DNA of 64,000 nucleotides. Origin: Planctomycetota bacterium (lineage in GTDB: Bacteria; Planctomycetota; Phycisphaerae; FEN-1346). The stretch is from the NCBI GenBank assembly GCA_030602705.1, contig JAUVZF010000001.1, forward strand, positions 1 through 64,000, in the 5' to 3' direction. Below the pieces are notes generated by a model. It was given only the letters and a program-made list of their open reading frames with translations. It did not search any database and was not told where the DNA came from. Made by a program: the position numbers and the translations under genes. Of this stretch, positions 1-8,460 are shown in pieces; the stretch's first letter is position 1, and each line of letters opens with the position of its first letter.

Positions 1-1
1 G

Positions 2-3000
2 TTGAACGAATTCCTTGGGTCTGCACTAAAGCGTCTCCCCGGCGCAGAGGACGCGGTGCTGGAAATCATCGAGCATCCGGACGGTACACGGGAAGCCTTC
101 ATCAAAAACATGCCGGGTATAGGTACTTTCAATATCAGTGACCGGCATCACATGGAGGCGCTATACGCTGCGGTAGAAGAAGGCATCGGCGATCTTGAGG
201 GTACGCGCGATGAGGCTGCGGTTGACTTGTCTGAGGCCGAAATCGCGCCAGAAGCCGCTGTAGCCCCGCCAGTGCCCGCGGTGCCGGAAGTGGCCCCCGT
301 AGTCGCACCTGCCCCTCCAATCGCGCCAGAGGCCGCCGTAGAGCCTCCTGTGGCGGCTGAGAGGGCAGCAGAACGCAGAATAAGCCCGCAGCAGCGCAAA
401 ATCCTAGAACGCCTTGCTTCTCGCTTTGCCATTAGCGAACTCACCCCCGAAGCCCGAGAAGCGGTTATGAGCAGGGCCCAAGACGCCGGGGCGACAGTCC
501 TCGCTCTGCCTGAATCTGTGGTAGAGGAAATTGCTACTTGGCCCGACCACAAACAGCAGCGATTCCGCCAAGCCGCCGCCCTCAGAGCGGAGATGTCTCG
601 CCAGGGATTGGATGCAGGCAAACCGCAAGACCGCGAGATGGTTCATGCTGCCGCCATCGCTCGCGGGCAACTCGGACCACCCGCAGCGCTGGAGGCTCTG
701 CCAGCACCCCCCGTAGGGCCTCCTGTGGCACCTGTGGCACCCGAAGTGCCTACAGACGTGCAGGAGAAGTCCGAGAAGCAGGGTTTCGGTCTGCTTTCCG
801 ATGAAGAGGGCGCCTTTAGACTTGGCCCCAAGAGAGACGTTGCGGACTCCGTGCGAGAATCCGTAAACAAAGACCCGCAGGCCCGCAAGTTCCATGAGGC
901 TGGTGTTCGCAGCGAGGAAGCCGTTCGCGCGATGGGTCGTAACAAACTCCGACGGCTCTACCGTATCTTCAAGCGCAAAGGCATTGATGTTTCCGCCAAT
1001 GCCAAACGGGCGCTCCTGAGAACAAAGAATGAGGCTGCACGCCGGGCGGCTCGTCTACACGACCTTGTCTATGGTGCATCACCTGCCGGAACACTGCGCT
1101 TCCAAGACGCCGTGCGTGATATTCTCTCGCCGCTCTCGTGGAACGAGGAGTTTGAACTCGGCCTCTATCTCCAGGCCGTTCGGACGGTTGAGGTCGATGA
1201 GGTTGTTCGTCAACGCGCGGCAAAGCGGGCATTCGGTATACCGTCCGCGCAAGAGGCCATCGAGAGACGCACGGCCGAGATAACGGCTGCGCCGCTTCTC
1301 GCCGGTCAAATTCCTGTGATCACCCCTGCGGATGTTGAGGAAAATCTTGTCTGGATGATGCAGCATCCGGAAGGCATGGACGTTGCAGAGGCGCAGGCTT
1401 TCGTTCAGCAGGCTCAGGCCGCGCCAGGCTTTGAGAAGTTGCGAACTGCAGCAGAGAAATATTGGGCGGTTCACCGCGAGAACCTCGCGCGGTTGCATGA
1501 AGAAGGAATTGTCGGTGACGCGGCATTCGCGTATCTGACGGAGAAACACCGGGCGTATCATCCGCGCCTATTCCTCCAATGGCTTGACCCCGTGGCTTAC
1601 ACAACCCGCATCGGCGGTCGGACCATCAGCGTTACGGAGAGCGGCATTGAAGCGCTGGACGAGGGTAGTACCAACCAACTTGTGAATGACCTGCGCTTCT
1701 TCCTCGCGCAGAAAATGGTCCGAACCGAGACGCGAATTGCGATGAACAAGGCTAACCGGGCATTGCTCGAATTCGCTCGCGATGCACCAGATAATGAGTT
1801 GGGCATCCGCGAAGCGCGCATCATTGGTGCGCGGCCCGATGGTTCCTTGGAGTTCGAGAAGATACCTGCTGGGATGCGGGCCATCTATGTTTTTGAGGAA
1901 GGTGTTCGCCGACCCATACTCGTTCCGACTGAATTCTCACAGGAATGGGTGACGCAGACTCCGGAAATGTCGGCCTCACTCGCCAATGCTATCCGCTGGC
2001 TCTCCGGGGCGAACATCGTCAAGCCATTCGCCACAGGCTACAACTGGGCATTTGCCTTTACGAACGTGCCGCGTGACGTGGGCTTGGTTTGGTTTGCAAG
2101 TGAATGGCTCGCACAGGAAACGGGCGTCCATCTCTATTCTTCCTTGATGCCCGTTGCGGCCGTTCAGATGTCGCGCGATTTCAAGGCCGTCCTCAACGAC
2201 ACTCTCCGTAGGCAGGGTCGATTCGTCGATTACATCGAAGAGGGTGGCGGGATGGAGTTCCTGACGCATTACGGCGCGATTCGCAGGGGCGGTTGGCAGG
2301 TCGGTGCTTTGGATGAGACACAGCGCCGATTCAATCAAGAATCCAATCGCGTCAAGAACTTCCTATCTTACATCGGCGAAACGAGCGAACTAGTAACGCG
2401 GCTCATGCTGCGCGAACGGGCACTCAAGAACCTTGCCAAGCAGCGCGGCGTCGGCATAGATAAATTGACCAAGGCCGACCGGCAAACCGCCACTTGGATT
2501 GCCCGTGCCTATCTCGACTTTTCTCAGGGCGGTTCGTGGACGAAGGCAATCGACACAGGCATACCCTACCTCAACGCAGCGGTCCAAGGCTTGCGGAGCG
2601 GCGTCAAGAGCGGCGTGGCGAATCCTAGAGCATTCACGTTTCGTGTGGCGCAGATCGGTGCCATTTCGTCTGGCTTGGTCGCACTCGCCCTTATGAAAGG
2701 CAAGGACTTCTGGGACAGCGTGCCGGACAACATGAAGGACCGTTATTTCATCATCCCGCTTCCAGGCGGCTTGGGCGAATACACAGACGACCAAGGCAAC
2801 AAGCGTTGGTACTATCTGACGATTTCCAAGCCCGAGGTTGTCCGACCGTTTTGTGCGGTCTTTGAGATTCTGGCAGAGGCAAAATTGACAGGCGAGATGC
2901 CAGAGCGCTCTTGGACGGGGGCCACCAAAGACGTCTTCGAGGTCGTGCCGTTTGCCAAACTGCCGCCGACCATCGGGGCATTCTTTGCCTACGCTGGCAA

Positions 3001-3790
3001 CTTTGATTCGTGGCGGTTTGAGCGGGTGTGGCGTGGCGAAGAGGTGGAGGCCCAAGAGGAGATAACTTGGCGAACCCATCCGGCGTTCGTCAAACTTGCT
3101 GAGACGGCGGATAAAGGTGGCCTCAAAATTTCCCCCGCTCGGCTTCAGCGCGCGATAGGAACCATCGTGCCACCGTACAACCCCGTCATCGCTGGCATCT
3201 CCTACGCGGGCCACGGACTTGTGGACGAATCCTCGGAAAAGGAGAAGGCTCAGATACGCAACGCCGCCTTTCGCAACATCACGGGCATTGGGCGGATCAT
3301 CCGAACGACGCCAGTGCGGCTGCCGGCGGAAAAGATGCGCCGCGCAAAGGTTGCCGAGACAACGCGGCGGCACAAGCAGAATCGTGAACTCACCAAACGA
3401 TTCAGGGCGGGTGAAGAACCGCGTGCCATTCTCCGCGACTTCATCGCCAAGCAGGAACCTCTGGACAAAAAGCGGCTGGCCGACCGCCTGAGGCGCATGA
3501 TCAGGGTCAAAGGAGTCGAACCGTGGTGGCTTGACCTCGGCGATTTGCAAGTGCCAGAAGTCCGCGCTCGTATGTTCGCCGACCGTTATATCAAGGCCGA
3601 TGAAGCGGAGAGAAGAGAGATGGTCAAAATGGCGACACGGCTTGGCTTGCGGTCGAAGCGATTCGACTACGCGCTGGGTCGGTTTCGGGCATTGTACGAA
3701 AAGGAAACAGGCCGAACCGCCGAACCTGTCGAAACGCCGATTGGCAAGGTTCTTCGGGAGCGGCGGGAAAGGCGCGAACGAGAGAGATAG
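2..3790 (+). CDS. Large phage virion-type protein, LPD38-like (5' end may lie outside window)
   Basis: A 1262-residue open frame begins with a TTG at the window edge, so the true start may lie to the left. The first ~260 residues are low-complexity, with Pro/Ala/Glu/Val-rich linkers. Residues ~290-1250 are helical and charged. The central part (GANIVKPFATGYNWAFAFTNVPRD, then a stretch on R-A-x-L-D-F-S-Q-G-G and P-Y-L-N-A-A-V-Q-G) resembles the 'large polyvalent protein associated' domain LPD38 of giant phage proteins that enter the host with the genome. That assignment is from memory of the family. The ending is strongly basic and Arg/Glu rich. It is the only virion-type gene seen and anchors the left block as phage. 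Confidence 0.6.
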   Translation: MNEFLGSALKRLPGAEDAVLEIIEHPDGTREAFIKNMPGIGTFNISDRHHMEALYAAVEEGIGDLEGTRDEAAVDLSEAEIAPEAAVAPPVPAVPEVAPVVAPAPPIAPEAAVEPPVAAERAAERRISPQQRKILERLASRFAISELTPEAREAVMSRAQDAGATVLALPESVVEEIATWPDHKQQRFRQAAALRAEMSRQGLDAGKPQDREMVHAAAIARGQLGPPAALEALPAPPVGPPVAPVAPEVPTDVQEKSEKQGFGLLSDEEGAFRLGPKRDVADSVRESVNKDPQARKFHEAGVRSEEAVRAMGRNKLRRLYRIFKRKGIDVSANAKRALLRTKNEAARRAARLHDLVYGASPAGTLRFQDAVRDILSPLSWNEEFELGLYLQAVRTVEVDEVVRQRAAKRAFGIPSAQEAIERRTAEITAAPLLAGQIPVITPADVEENLVWMMQHPEGMDVAEAQAFVQQAQAAPGFEKLRTAAEKYWAVHRENLARLHEEGIVGDAAFAYLTEKHRAYHPRLFLQWLDPVAYTTRIGGRTISVTESGIEALDEGSTNQLVNDLRFFLAQKMVRTETRIAMNKANRALLEFARDAPDNELGIREARIIGARPDGSLEFEKIPAGMRAIYVFEEGVRRPILVPTEFSQEWVTQTPEMSASLANAIRWLSGANIVKPFATGYNWAFAFTNVPRDVGLVWFASEWLAQETGVHLYSSLMPVAAVQMSRDFKAVLNDTLRRQGRFVDYIEEGGGMEFLTHYGAIRRGGWQVGALDETQRRFNQESNRVKNFLSYIGETSELVTRLMLRERALKNLAKQRGVGIDKLTKADRQTATWIARAYLDFSQGGSWTKAIDTGIPYLNAAVQGLRSGVKSGVANPRAFTFRVAQIGAISSGLVALALMKGKDFWDSVPDNMKDRYFIIPLPGGLGEYTDDQGNKRWYYLTISKPEVVRPFCAVFEILAEAKLTGEMPERSWTGATKDVFEVVPFAKLPPTIGAFFAYAGNFDSWRFERVWRGEEVEAQEEITWRTHPAFVKLAETADKGGLKISPARLQRAIGTIVPPYNPVIAGISYAGHGLVDESSEKEKAQIRNAAFRNITGIGRIIRTTPVRLPAEKMRRAKVAETTRRHKQNRELTKRFRAGEEPRAILRDFIAKQEPLDKKRLADRLRRMIRVKGVEPWWLDLGDLQVPEVRARMFADRYIKADEAERREMVKMATRLGLRSKRFDYALGRFRALYEKETGRTAEPVETPIGKVLRERRERRERER

Positions 3791-3843
3791 GTACACTGCG
3801 GAAAAGGAGGACAAATAAGATTCGACAACTTAACGATAGAACT

Positions 3844-3933
3844 TTGCCTTGCCTCACCGCGCCGTGCCCTGCCGCGCCACGCCTCGCCGGGCCTCGCCGC
3901 GCCCCGCCGCACCCTGTCTGGCCAAGCCACGCC
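3844..3933. repeat. Pentamer array, 18 units of form NNGCC
   Basis: Eighteen consecutive 5-bp units keep the last three bases (GCC in 14; ACC twice, GCC-like GTC once, and similar) while the first two vary (TT, TT, TC, GC, GT, CT, GC, AC, TC, GG, TC, GC, CC, GC, CT, TG, AA, AC). The 5-bp phase is never broken over 90 bp. It lies between two + strand phage genes and is not a multiple of 3, so it is not a coding repeat. Confidence 0.85.
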
Positions 3934-3989
3934 ATTGTGAATAATACGCGAAAACGAACCGAAGTCAAACGGAAAAAGGAGGATAAGCA

Positions 3990-4259
3990 ATGGAAGCGCT
4001 GAGAGCACTATTTCGCAGCCGCAAATTTGTTACCGCCCTAGCGGTCGTTTTGGGCGACGTGCTCGCCCTGACCGTTGGGCCGTGGGCGGGTATTCCCGAG
4101 GACTTGTGCGTCCAATTAGCCACGCTCATCACGCTCATCGGGGCGGTGGTCATCGGGGGCGTGGCCTTGGAAGACTACGGCCTGAAGCGTGCTGGGACCA
4201 CCGTGGTTGAGATACCCGCCGAAACCAAGGAATCCATAGAGAAGGAGGATGACGCATGA
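3990..4259 (+). CDS. Small membrane protein, holin-like
   Basis: 89 residues with two predicted membrane segments (about residues 12-32 and 40-62) and a charged C-terminal tail ending in Glu/Asp. An AGGAGG Shine-Dalgarno lies 7 bases before the ATG. The next gene starts in an ATGA overlap. Size, topology and place between a virion protein and a lipoprotein suit a phage holin, but no family motif is recognised, so the function is inferred from context. Confidence 0.55.
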   Translation: MEALRALFRSRKFVTALAVVLGDVLALTVGPWAGIPEDLCVQLATLITLIGAVVIGGVALEDYGLKRAGTTVVEIPAETKESIEKEDDA

Positions 4260-4792
4260 AACGACTTACATCACTTGTAGCCGGGGCACTGGTGCTCCTG
4301 ATGGCGGGGTGCACACAACAGTACCGCATCGAATCGGCTGCCATGCAAGCGCGGTTGGCGCAGGAGGCCGAGACGCAGATCGGCGGCTACCATGCCGCGT
4401 CCGTCACGCTGCTGGAGCGCGCGCAGGCCAAGGTGGAAAACGGCCATGAGCAGTCGCTGCTGCTGCTGGTGGCGCACTTGGCGACGGAGCAACCGCTACC
4501 CCCGCTCGGCGACATCGCCAAGCCGACGGCCACGGACTATATCCAGCATCTTGCGTCTACGCTTTGGACCTCGTTGGATGGCGTGCAGCAGGACCGAAAA
4601 ACAGAGGCGGCACGGTATGCGCTGCTTCAACGCATACTCGCCGGCATCAAGAAGATCGCGGCCCGCAACGCGACGATTGCCATGCGGGAGACGAACGATC
4701 TGGAACAACTCAAGGAACTTGCAGAGGAGGCGCTGCTGAACCGCTTCTTCTCGCCGGTTCCGCTACTGGAGGGAGAAGCCAATGTCCCGTAA
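4256..4792 (+). CDS. Phage lipoprotein
   Basis: 178 residues with a clear lipoprotein signal: basic start, hydrophobic core and lipobox L-M-A-G-C, with the modified cysteine at residue 19. The rest is helical, with a QARLAQEAETQ segment and a C-terminal E-L-A-E-E-A helix. Its start overlaps the stop of the holin-like gene (ATGA) and its end overlaps the next start. The position after a holin-like gene would suit an outer-membrane spanin subunit, but the length and lack of a partner leave this open. Confidence 0.6.
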   Translation: MKRLTSLVAGALVLLMAGCTQQYRIESAAMQARLAQEAETQIGGYHAASVTLLERAQAKVENGHEQSLLLLVAHLATEQPLPPLGDIAKPTATDYIQHLASTLWTSLDGVQQDRKTEAARYALLQRILAGIKKIAARNATIAMRETNDLEQLKELAEEALLNRFFSPVPLLEGEANVP

Positions 4793-4982
4793 CCCAATAA
4801 CCGGTCCGGCAGACGACGCCGCGTACACGCCGGCCCATCCGGAAGTGACGCAGGAGGCGCTGGACGCCGTGGACGTGGTGATGGACAACCACGACGCCAT
4901 CTTCCAGAAGGCCGTCGCGGACACGGATGTTCGGAGCAAGTTGATCAACCTGGCAAAACTGGTGATTGACAGGTTCCTGTAG
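4782..4982 (+). CDS. Small acidic phage protein, unknown
   Basis: 66 residues, acidic and without membrane segments. The start overlaps the end of the lipoprotein gene by 11 bases and is preceded by a GGAG-type Shine-Dalgarno. The centre (TQEALDAVDVVMDNHDAIFQ) reads as an amphipathic helix. No family recognised. Confidence 0.55.
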   Translation: MSRNPITGPADDAAYTPAHPEVTQEALDAVDVVMDNHDAIFQKAVADTDVRSKLINLAKLVIDRFL

Positions 4983-4992
4983 TCGCAGAGAT

Positions 4993-5055
4993 TTGGGGCC
5001 GGGTTGGTGCGAAAGCACCTTCGGGCAAAACCCTCCTCTTTGCCACCGGCCCCAA
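4993..5055 (+). ncRNA. Predicted three-way-junction RNA element
   Basis: Three nested helices can be drawn in the gap after the 4982 stop. Closing helix: TTGGGGCCGG (4993-5002) with CCGGCCCCAA (5046-5055). Arm 1: GGTGC (5006-5010) with GCACC (5015-5019) around a GAAA tetraloop. Arm 2: GGCAAA (5024-5029) with TTTGCC (5039-5044), whose loop contains CCTCC, complementary to a Shine-Dalgarno. There is no T run, so it is not a simple terminator. It lies 16 bases before the next start codon. Role unknown. Confidence 0.5.
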
Positions 5056-5071
5056 TATTTGAGGTTTGCTC

Positions 5072-5236
5072 ATGCCTCTCAAGCCTGGAATGAGTTTTGG
5101 TAACATCGTTGCCGAGATTCTACGCTCCTACAAAAAGACGGGACGCATCGGCAATATCACGCCTCGAAACGCCAAGCACGCCCTGAAAATCGCGCAGGCA
5201 ATAGCGGCCAAGCGCACTGGGGCGCAGCGCAAGTAG
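5072..5236 (+). CDS. 54-residue basic phage protein
   Basis: A short ORF beginning MPLKPG and ending in a basic AIAAKRTGAQRK tail. Many phages carry similarly short proteins that begin MPLK-P/K-G and end in a Q-A-I-A-like helix, so this looks real, though no function is known for them. It follows the predicted structured RNA and is the last + strand gene before the minus-strand block. Confidence 0.5.
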   Translation: MPLKPGMSFGNIVAEILRSYKKTGRIGNITPRNAKHALKIAQAIAAKRTGAQRK

Positions 5237-5306
5237 CCTACCGCAGCAGTTCCAGTTTCGCCAGTTCGGGTTTGGCTGTGGCTGTTGCTGTTGAAGTTGC
5301 CATAGA

Positions 5307-5786
5307 CTATTCCGCCGTTCGAAGACTCTGGGGTCTGTTGCTATGAGCCAGAAGATGGCAGTCTTTACACAGAGCCTGAAGGTCTTCAGGTTTCTCATCG
5401 CCGAGATGCTTGTAAGACAGATGGTGTACCTGAAGAGCGTCGTAGTTCTGACAACGAGAACATTGACCCGCCGCTGCGCAAATTGTCCTGCCCCGCACAT
5501 ATTTCCAATGCGGTGTCTGCAAATATTCGTCGTAAGCAACGAACCAGAGTTCTCTCGTTTTTGATAGTGCCAAGCGCTTCAAAATCTCGGCGAGTTGTTC
5601 CCTTTGCGCATCTGGATGCGCATCTAGTGATTCAAGTGCTTGCTTTATCGACACAATACGGAATTCATCGTCCTCATCCGCCAGCCACTGTTCGATACTT
5701 GGCGTTACTACAAGCCGACCCAAATTATCAAGCGAAAAATGCATTGGAGGGCGTGGGTGGCGCTCGGGTGTTGCTGTGTCTACCAT
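5307..5786 (-). CDS. HNH endonuclease-type protein
   Basis: 159 residues. The C-terminal half carries an HNH nuclease core: Y-L-Q-T-P-H-W, C-S-R-C, V-H-H-L-S-Y-x-H-L-G-x-E, then L-Q-A-L-C-K-D-C-H, giving two CxxC zinc pairs and the central His pair. The N-terminal 65 residues are helical. A GAGGAG Shine-Dalgarno lies 8 bases before the ATG. It is a different HNH type from the five paralogues further right. It may be a homing or packaging-linked nuclease; nothing decides between these. Confidence 0.75.
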   Translation of the reverse strand: MVDTATPERHPRPPMHFSLDNLGRLVVTPSIEQWLADEDDEFRIVSIKQALESLDAHPDAQREQLAEILKRLALSKTRELWFVAYDEYLQTPHWKYVRGRTICAAAGQCSRCQNYDALQVHHLSYKHLGDEKPEDLQALCKDCHLLAHSNRPQSLRTAE

Positions 5787-5796
5787 TGCTTACTCC

Positions 5797-5973
5797 TCAC
5801 AAGGTTCCCCCCGCCCCCTCCTCGCGCGCTTCCCAGTCCCCGCACCAACTCATCGCCGCCTTTGGAACAACCTGTGGGTGTCTGTGACAGGTCGAACGAT
5901 TGCCCCAAGTGTCCTTGTCTTCGGGAACCCACCACCTGCACGTTACGCACCGCTTCTCGCGCTCAGGCATCAT
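5797..5973 (-). CDS. Small Cys/Trp-rich putative zinc protein
   Basis: 58 residues with a C-V-T-C-R-W-W start and later C-H-R-H and S-W-C-G-D-W motifs, a pattern seen in small zinc-binding phage proteins. Its start codon overlaps the stop of the serine recombinase (ATGA), implying coupled translation. Function unknown. Confidence 0.6.
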   Translation of the reverse strand: MMPEREKRCVTCRWWVPEDKDTWGNRSTCHRHPQVVPKAAMSWCGDWEAREEGAGGTL

Positions 5974-6692
5974 GCGCCTCCCTTCTCCCTCAGCAGGATT
6001 TTCCGAACGGTCGCTGCCCGCCATTTGCCCCCGTGCCGCGTCGGAATCTCGTTCGCATCCAGCGCCTTTGCAATCCGATGGTAGCCGATGCCTGCCTTCC
6101 GCATCTTGGCCATCTGGTGTATGACTTTCTGCTCGCCCTCGTCTGGAACCTCATGCACAATTCGTGTCCCTCTTTTCGTCGTCTTGTCTGACGGGACGCC
6201 CCTGAAACCATAGCGCACGCTGCCTGTCATCTCTCCGTGCGCCCTTTTCCACGCCAGACTCGCCTTGGTGCGCTCGCTTATCAGGTCGCGCTCGAACTCG
6301 GCCAGGACTGCCAAAAGCCTGAATACCATTTTTCCGGCGGCGGTCGTCGTGTTGATGTCCTCGCTCAGACTCACAAGGTCGGCTCCGGCCGCCTTCAGTT
6401 GCTCGGCGATTTCGATAGTGTCGTAGGTCGAGCGTGCGAGTCGGGCCAAACTGTAAACGACGAGAACGCCCTTGGTATCACACACCTGGGCCAGCGCCTG
6501 TTGCAGGGCGGGACGGTTATCGGCACGACTCCCGCTCACGCCGTTCTCGACACAGACTCTCTCTAGCGTGCGACCTGCTTGTTCGCACCAGTTGCGGATA
6601 GCGCTCTCCTGCGCTTGTAGGCTGACGCCGTCTGCGGCCTGGCCTGCGGTTGATACACGGACGTAGCCAATGGCTTTGGGCGGATCAGTCAT
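5970..6692 (-). CDS. Serine recombinase (resolvase/invertase family)
   Basis: 240 residues. The N-terminal catalytic domain has Y-V-R-V-S-T with the nucleophilic serine at residue 14, followed by S-L-x-A-Q, the S-L-A-R-L-A-R-S arginine segment and the E-F-E-R-D-L-I-S-E-R-T helix. The C-terminal ~70 residues contain a helix-turn-helix (G-I-G-Y-H-R-I-A-K-A-L-D-A-N-x-I-P-T-R-H-G-G-x-W). It is the only recombinase of clear integrase/resolvase type here, but it is small compared with large serine integrases, so it may be a resolvase or invertase. Confidence 0.9.
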   Translation of the reverse strand: MTDPPKAIGYVRVSTAGQAADGVSLQAQESAIRNWCEQAGRTLERVCVENGVSGSRADNRPALQQALAQVCDTKGVLVVYSLARLARSTYDTIEIAEQLKAAGADLVSLSEDINTTTAAGKMVFRLLAVLAEFERDLISERTKASLAWKRAHGEMTGSVRYGFRGVPSDKTTKRGTRIVHEVPDEGEQKVIHQMAKMRKAGIGYHRIAKALDANEIPTRHGGKWRAATVRKILLREKGGA

Positions 6693-6898
6693 TTCGGTTC
6701 CTCTTCCTGTTTCTTCCTGATATGCACATTCTTCTCGCCCTTCTCGATAAAGGCGATAACGCAGACGACGAACTCGTCTTCCGGGCCGTAGAGATTGCCG
6801 CAGATTTCCTTCAGCCCCATAAATTGTTTGATGCTCTCATAGACCTCGTTGTCAATCCGCAGGTGGATTTCTTTGTGGCCCTTCTTGGTCTTGCTCAT
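6689..6898 (-). CDS. Small ribbon-helix-helix-like phage protein
   Basis: 69 residues from an internal ATG; the longer frame begins with an implausible TTG extension. The first half (K-E-I-H-L-R-I-D-N-E-V-Y-E-S-I-K-Q-F) looks like the strand and first helix of a ribbon-helix-helix fold; the tail is lysine/glutamate rich. The stop overlaps the start of the recombinase gene, suggesting that it could regulate it. Confidence 0.5.
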   Translation of the reverse strand: MSKTKKGHKEIHLRIDNEVYESIKQFMGLKEICGNLYGPEDEFVVCVIAFIEKGEKNVHIRKKQEEEPK

Positions 6899-6988
6899 TT
6901 GCCTTCTCTTCTTGCACTGTCGCGAGAATCGCCATGGTCGCAGACGGGACAGATGCTGCCCCCAGACGCCGGGCGTATGCCGCAAATA

Positions 6989-7288
6989 TCACAAACTTGC
7001 CCGCAATTCATCGCGAGCCTCCCTGAGGTCCCGCTCCAGGTCCCGCACCAATGCTGCCAAGTCCGTCACCCGTTGCTGCAGCGCGTCCCGCTCTGCGCAG
7101 ACCTGCCGCAGTTTGTGCTCTGTGTCAGCCAGCATCCTGCGGAGGTCGTCGCACTGGGCTTCGGCATCGTCAGCGCGCTCATTGGCAGCACCCAAGGTGT
7201 GGCTGGCCACGGCGAGTGGGTCGGGCCCATAAAGCGGTCTGTCGGTTCGGACATTACCCTGCATCGGCCGGTCACCAGAGCCAGACAT
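6989..7288 (-). CDS. Coiled-coil phage protein
   Basis: About 99 residues. From residue ~35 it is a continuous coiled coil (ANERADDAEAQCDDLRRML, then heptads with Leu/Val to the end). The first ATG abuts GGAG directly, so the second ATG (MSGSGD), 6 bases on, is preferred. The same GGAGATGATT-R-TG arrangement recurs at the gene starting near 12268. Function unknown. Confidence 0.55.
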   Translation of the reverse strand: MSGSGDRPMQGNVRTDRPLYGPDPLAVASHTLGAANERADDAEAQCDDLRRMLADTEHKLRQVCAERDALQQRVTDLAALVRDLERDLREARDELRASL

Positions 7289-7297
7289 AATCATCTC

Positions 7298-7807
7298 CTA
7301 AATCACATGCGCCCACAGTTTTCGACGAACAACGGAAGAAACCGTTGATTGGTCCATGCCATAGGCGCGGGCCAAAGCATACTGGCTGATGCCGCCTGCC
7401 GCGTAACGGCTTCGGATGTTGCGAATCTCTTGCTCTGTATACCTGGCGTTACCTTGTCGTTCGCCGCACGCCTGTCGATTTTTGTGATCTCTGTCATGCA
7501 TATTGTCCACATGATTTCCTATAAAAAGGTGGTGCGGATTTTGGCAACTAGGGCAATCACAGTGATGACAAACCAAGAGACCAGATGGAACCGGACCGTT
7601 GGCGATTGTCCAGACGACACGATGTGCGCGAAATGTTTTCCAGAAACCACTTCCCTCCAAACGCAGGACGAAATAGCCATAGCCGTTATTACTCTTGCTT
7701 GCCCGCCACTCCCAGCACTCATCAATCCCTCGAATACGGACATGGAACCAGAAGCGCAGAATGTCTTGTTTGCTCAGCGACGGGATGATACAGTGAACTT
7801 TAGGCAT
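7298..7807 (-). CDS. HNH endonuclease paralogue 1 (minus-strand copy)
   Basis: 169 residues. It shares with four + strand paralogues the order P-S-L-S-K-Q-D-I-L-R-F-W, G-x-D-E-C-W-E-W, H-R-V-V-W-T-I-A, C-H-H-C-D-x-P-x-C-x-N-P-x-H-L-F-I-G (HNH_3-type core) and a C-terminal helix-turn-helix (Y-A-L-A-R-A-Y-G-M-D-Q-S-T-V) ending W-A-H-V. The HTH tail is typical of freestanding homing nucleases. It has its own promoter and hairpin leader although it is co-directional with the operon. Confidence 0.85.
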   Translation of the reverse strand: MPKVHCIIPSLSKQDILRFWFHVRIRGIDECWEWRASKSNNGYGYFVLRLEGSGFWKTFRAHRVVWTIANGPVPSGLLVCHHCDCPSCQNPHHLFIGNHVDNMHDRDHKNRQACGERQGNARYTEQEIRNIRSRYAAGGISQYALARAYGMDQSTVSSVVRRKLWAHVI

Positions 7808-7837
7808 GGCTCTCTCCTCAGAAGAGGGTTTTGCTTA

Positions 7838-7909
7838 GAGCGCCCTGCGGTCCGTTCCGTAGGGCGTTCGCTTCATCCAAAGAATACAGGAAAGAGCCCG
7901 CCCTGTCAA
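7838..7909 (-). promoter_or_regulatory. Promoter and hairpin leader of HNH paralogue 1
   Basis: On the minus strand: TTGACA (7904-7909), 17 bases, TATTCT (7881-7886), then a leader hairpin GAACGCCC...GGGCGCTC (7838-7869) ahead of the start codon. Relative to the other copies the sixth pair is swapped (G-C to C-G), a compensatory change that supports pairing. Confidence 0.75.
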
Positions 7910-7912
7910 GAC

Positions 7913-8287
7913 TCATGGGGTTCCTTTCTGCACCGTCCGCAGAATCGCCTCGGCGCGCTCCCGGGCGCTGGCGTGGGCAAAGTTGTAGTCGGGAACGTGG
8001 CAAGTTTCGTGAACGATCGTCCTTAGCGCCGCAACCCATTTACTCTCACCATTCCAGCCGTATTTCTCCTTCAGCCGCTCCTCGGCAGCGTGGCAGATGT
8101 CCAAGGACTGCGTGCAGCGCGGGATGTACATCTCGCCGCCCAGTTCCGGGCAAGCGGGGTCAATGCCCGTAAGCGCACCGATCCGGTCCGGGCGCACGCT
8201 GAAGCGAATCTCTGTCCAGCCCTCTGCGCGGGCAATCGCCGCGTCGAGGTCTTCGTCGGCTAGTGCGTGAATCTCGGCTGTGTTCAT
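7913..8287 (-). CDS. Phage protein with HALADEDLD / HASARERAEA repeats (paralogue of 8460-8906)
   Basis: 124 residues from [24 protein letters not shown] to an HASARERAEAILRTV helix. Architecture and both end motifs recur in the gene at 8460-8906, so they are paralogues. The D-x-A-I-A-x-A-x-G-W segment resembles the 'phage ABA sandwich' type of small protein, a tentative match. The stop of the upstream gene overlaps its start (TAATG). Confidence 0.55.
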   Translation of the reverse strand: MNTAEIHALADEDLDAAIARAEGWTEIRFSVRPDRIGALTGIDPACPELGGEMYIPRCTQSLDICHAAEERLKEKYGWNGESKWVAALRTIVHETCHVPDYNFAHASARERAEAILRTVQKGTP

Positions 8288-8460
8288 TACTCGCCTTCCT
8301 TCCATCTTGCCAGACACGCTTCACAGTACCAGCCTGCCGGCTCGCCATCGTCATATTCAATCCCCGCCATAACCTCGCCGCGCTCGAAGTGCCGGTCGCA
8401 TCCGGCACACTGCTCATGCTTCTGCCCCAGGGCTTGCATGTGCATTCTGACCACGGCCAT
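8287..8460 (-). CDS. 57-residue putative zinc protein
   Basis: Begins [12 protein letters not shown] and has C-A-G-C-D-R-H-F-E-R-G-E and W-Y-C-E-A-C, which together form a plausible four-cysteine zinc site like those that recognise nucleic acid. It is sandwiched by overlapping starts and stops with both neighbours. Function unknown. Confidence 0.55.
   Translation of the reverse strand: MAVVRMHMQALGQKHEQCAGCDRHFERGEVMAGIEYDDGEPAGWYCEACLARWKEGE

Noticed and set aside
4991-5056. Hammerhead or terminator in the gap after 4982
   Set aside because: The hammerhead core (CTGATGA) is absent and there is no T run after the stem.
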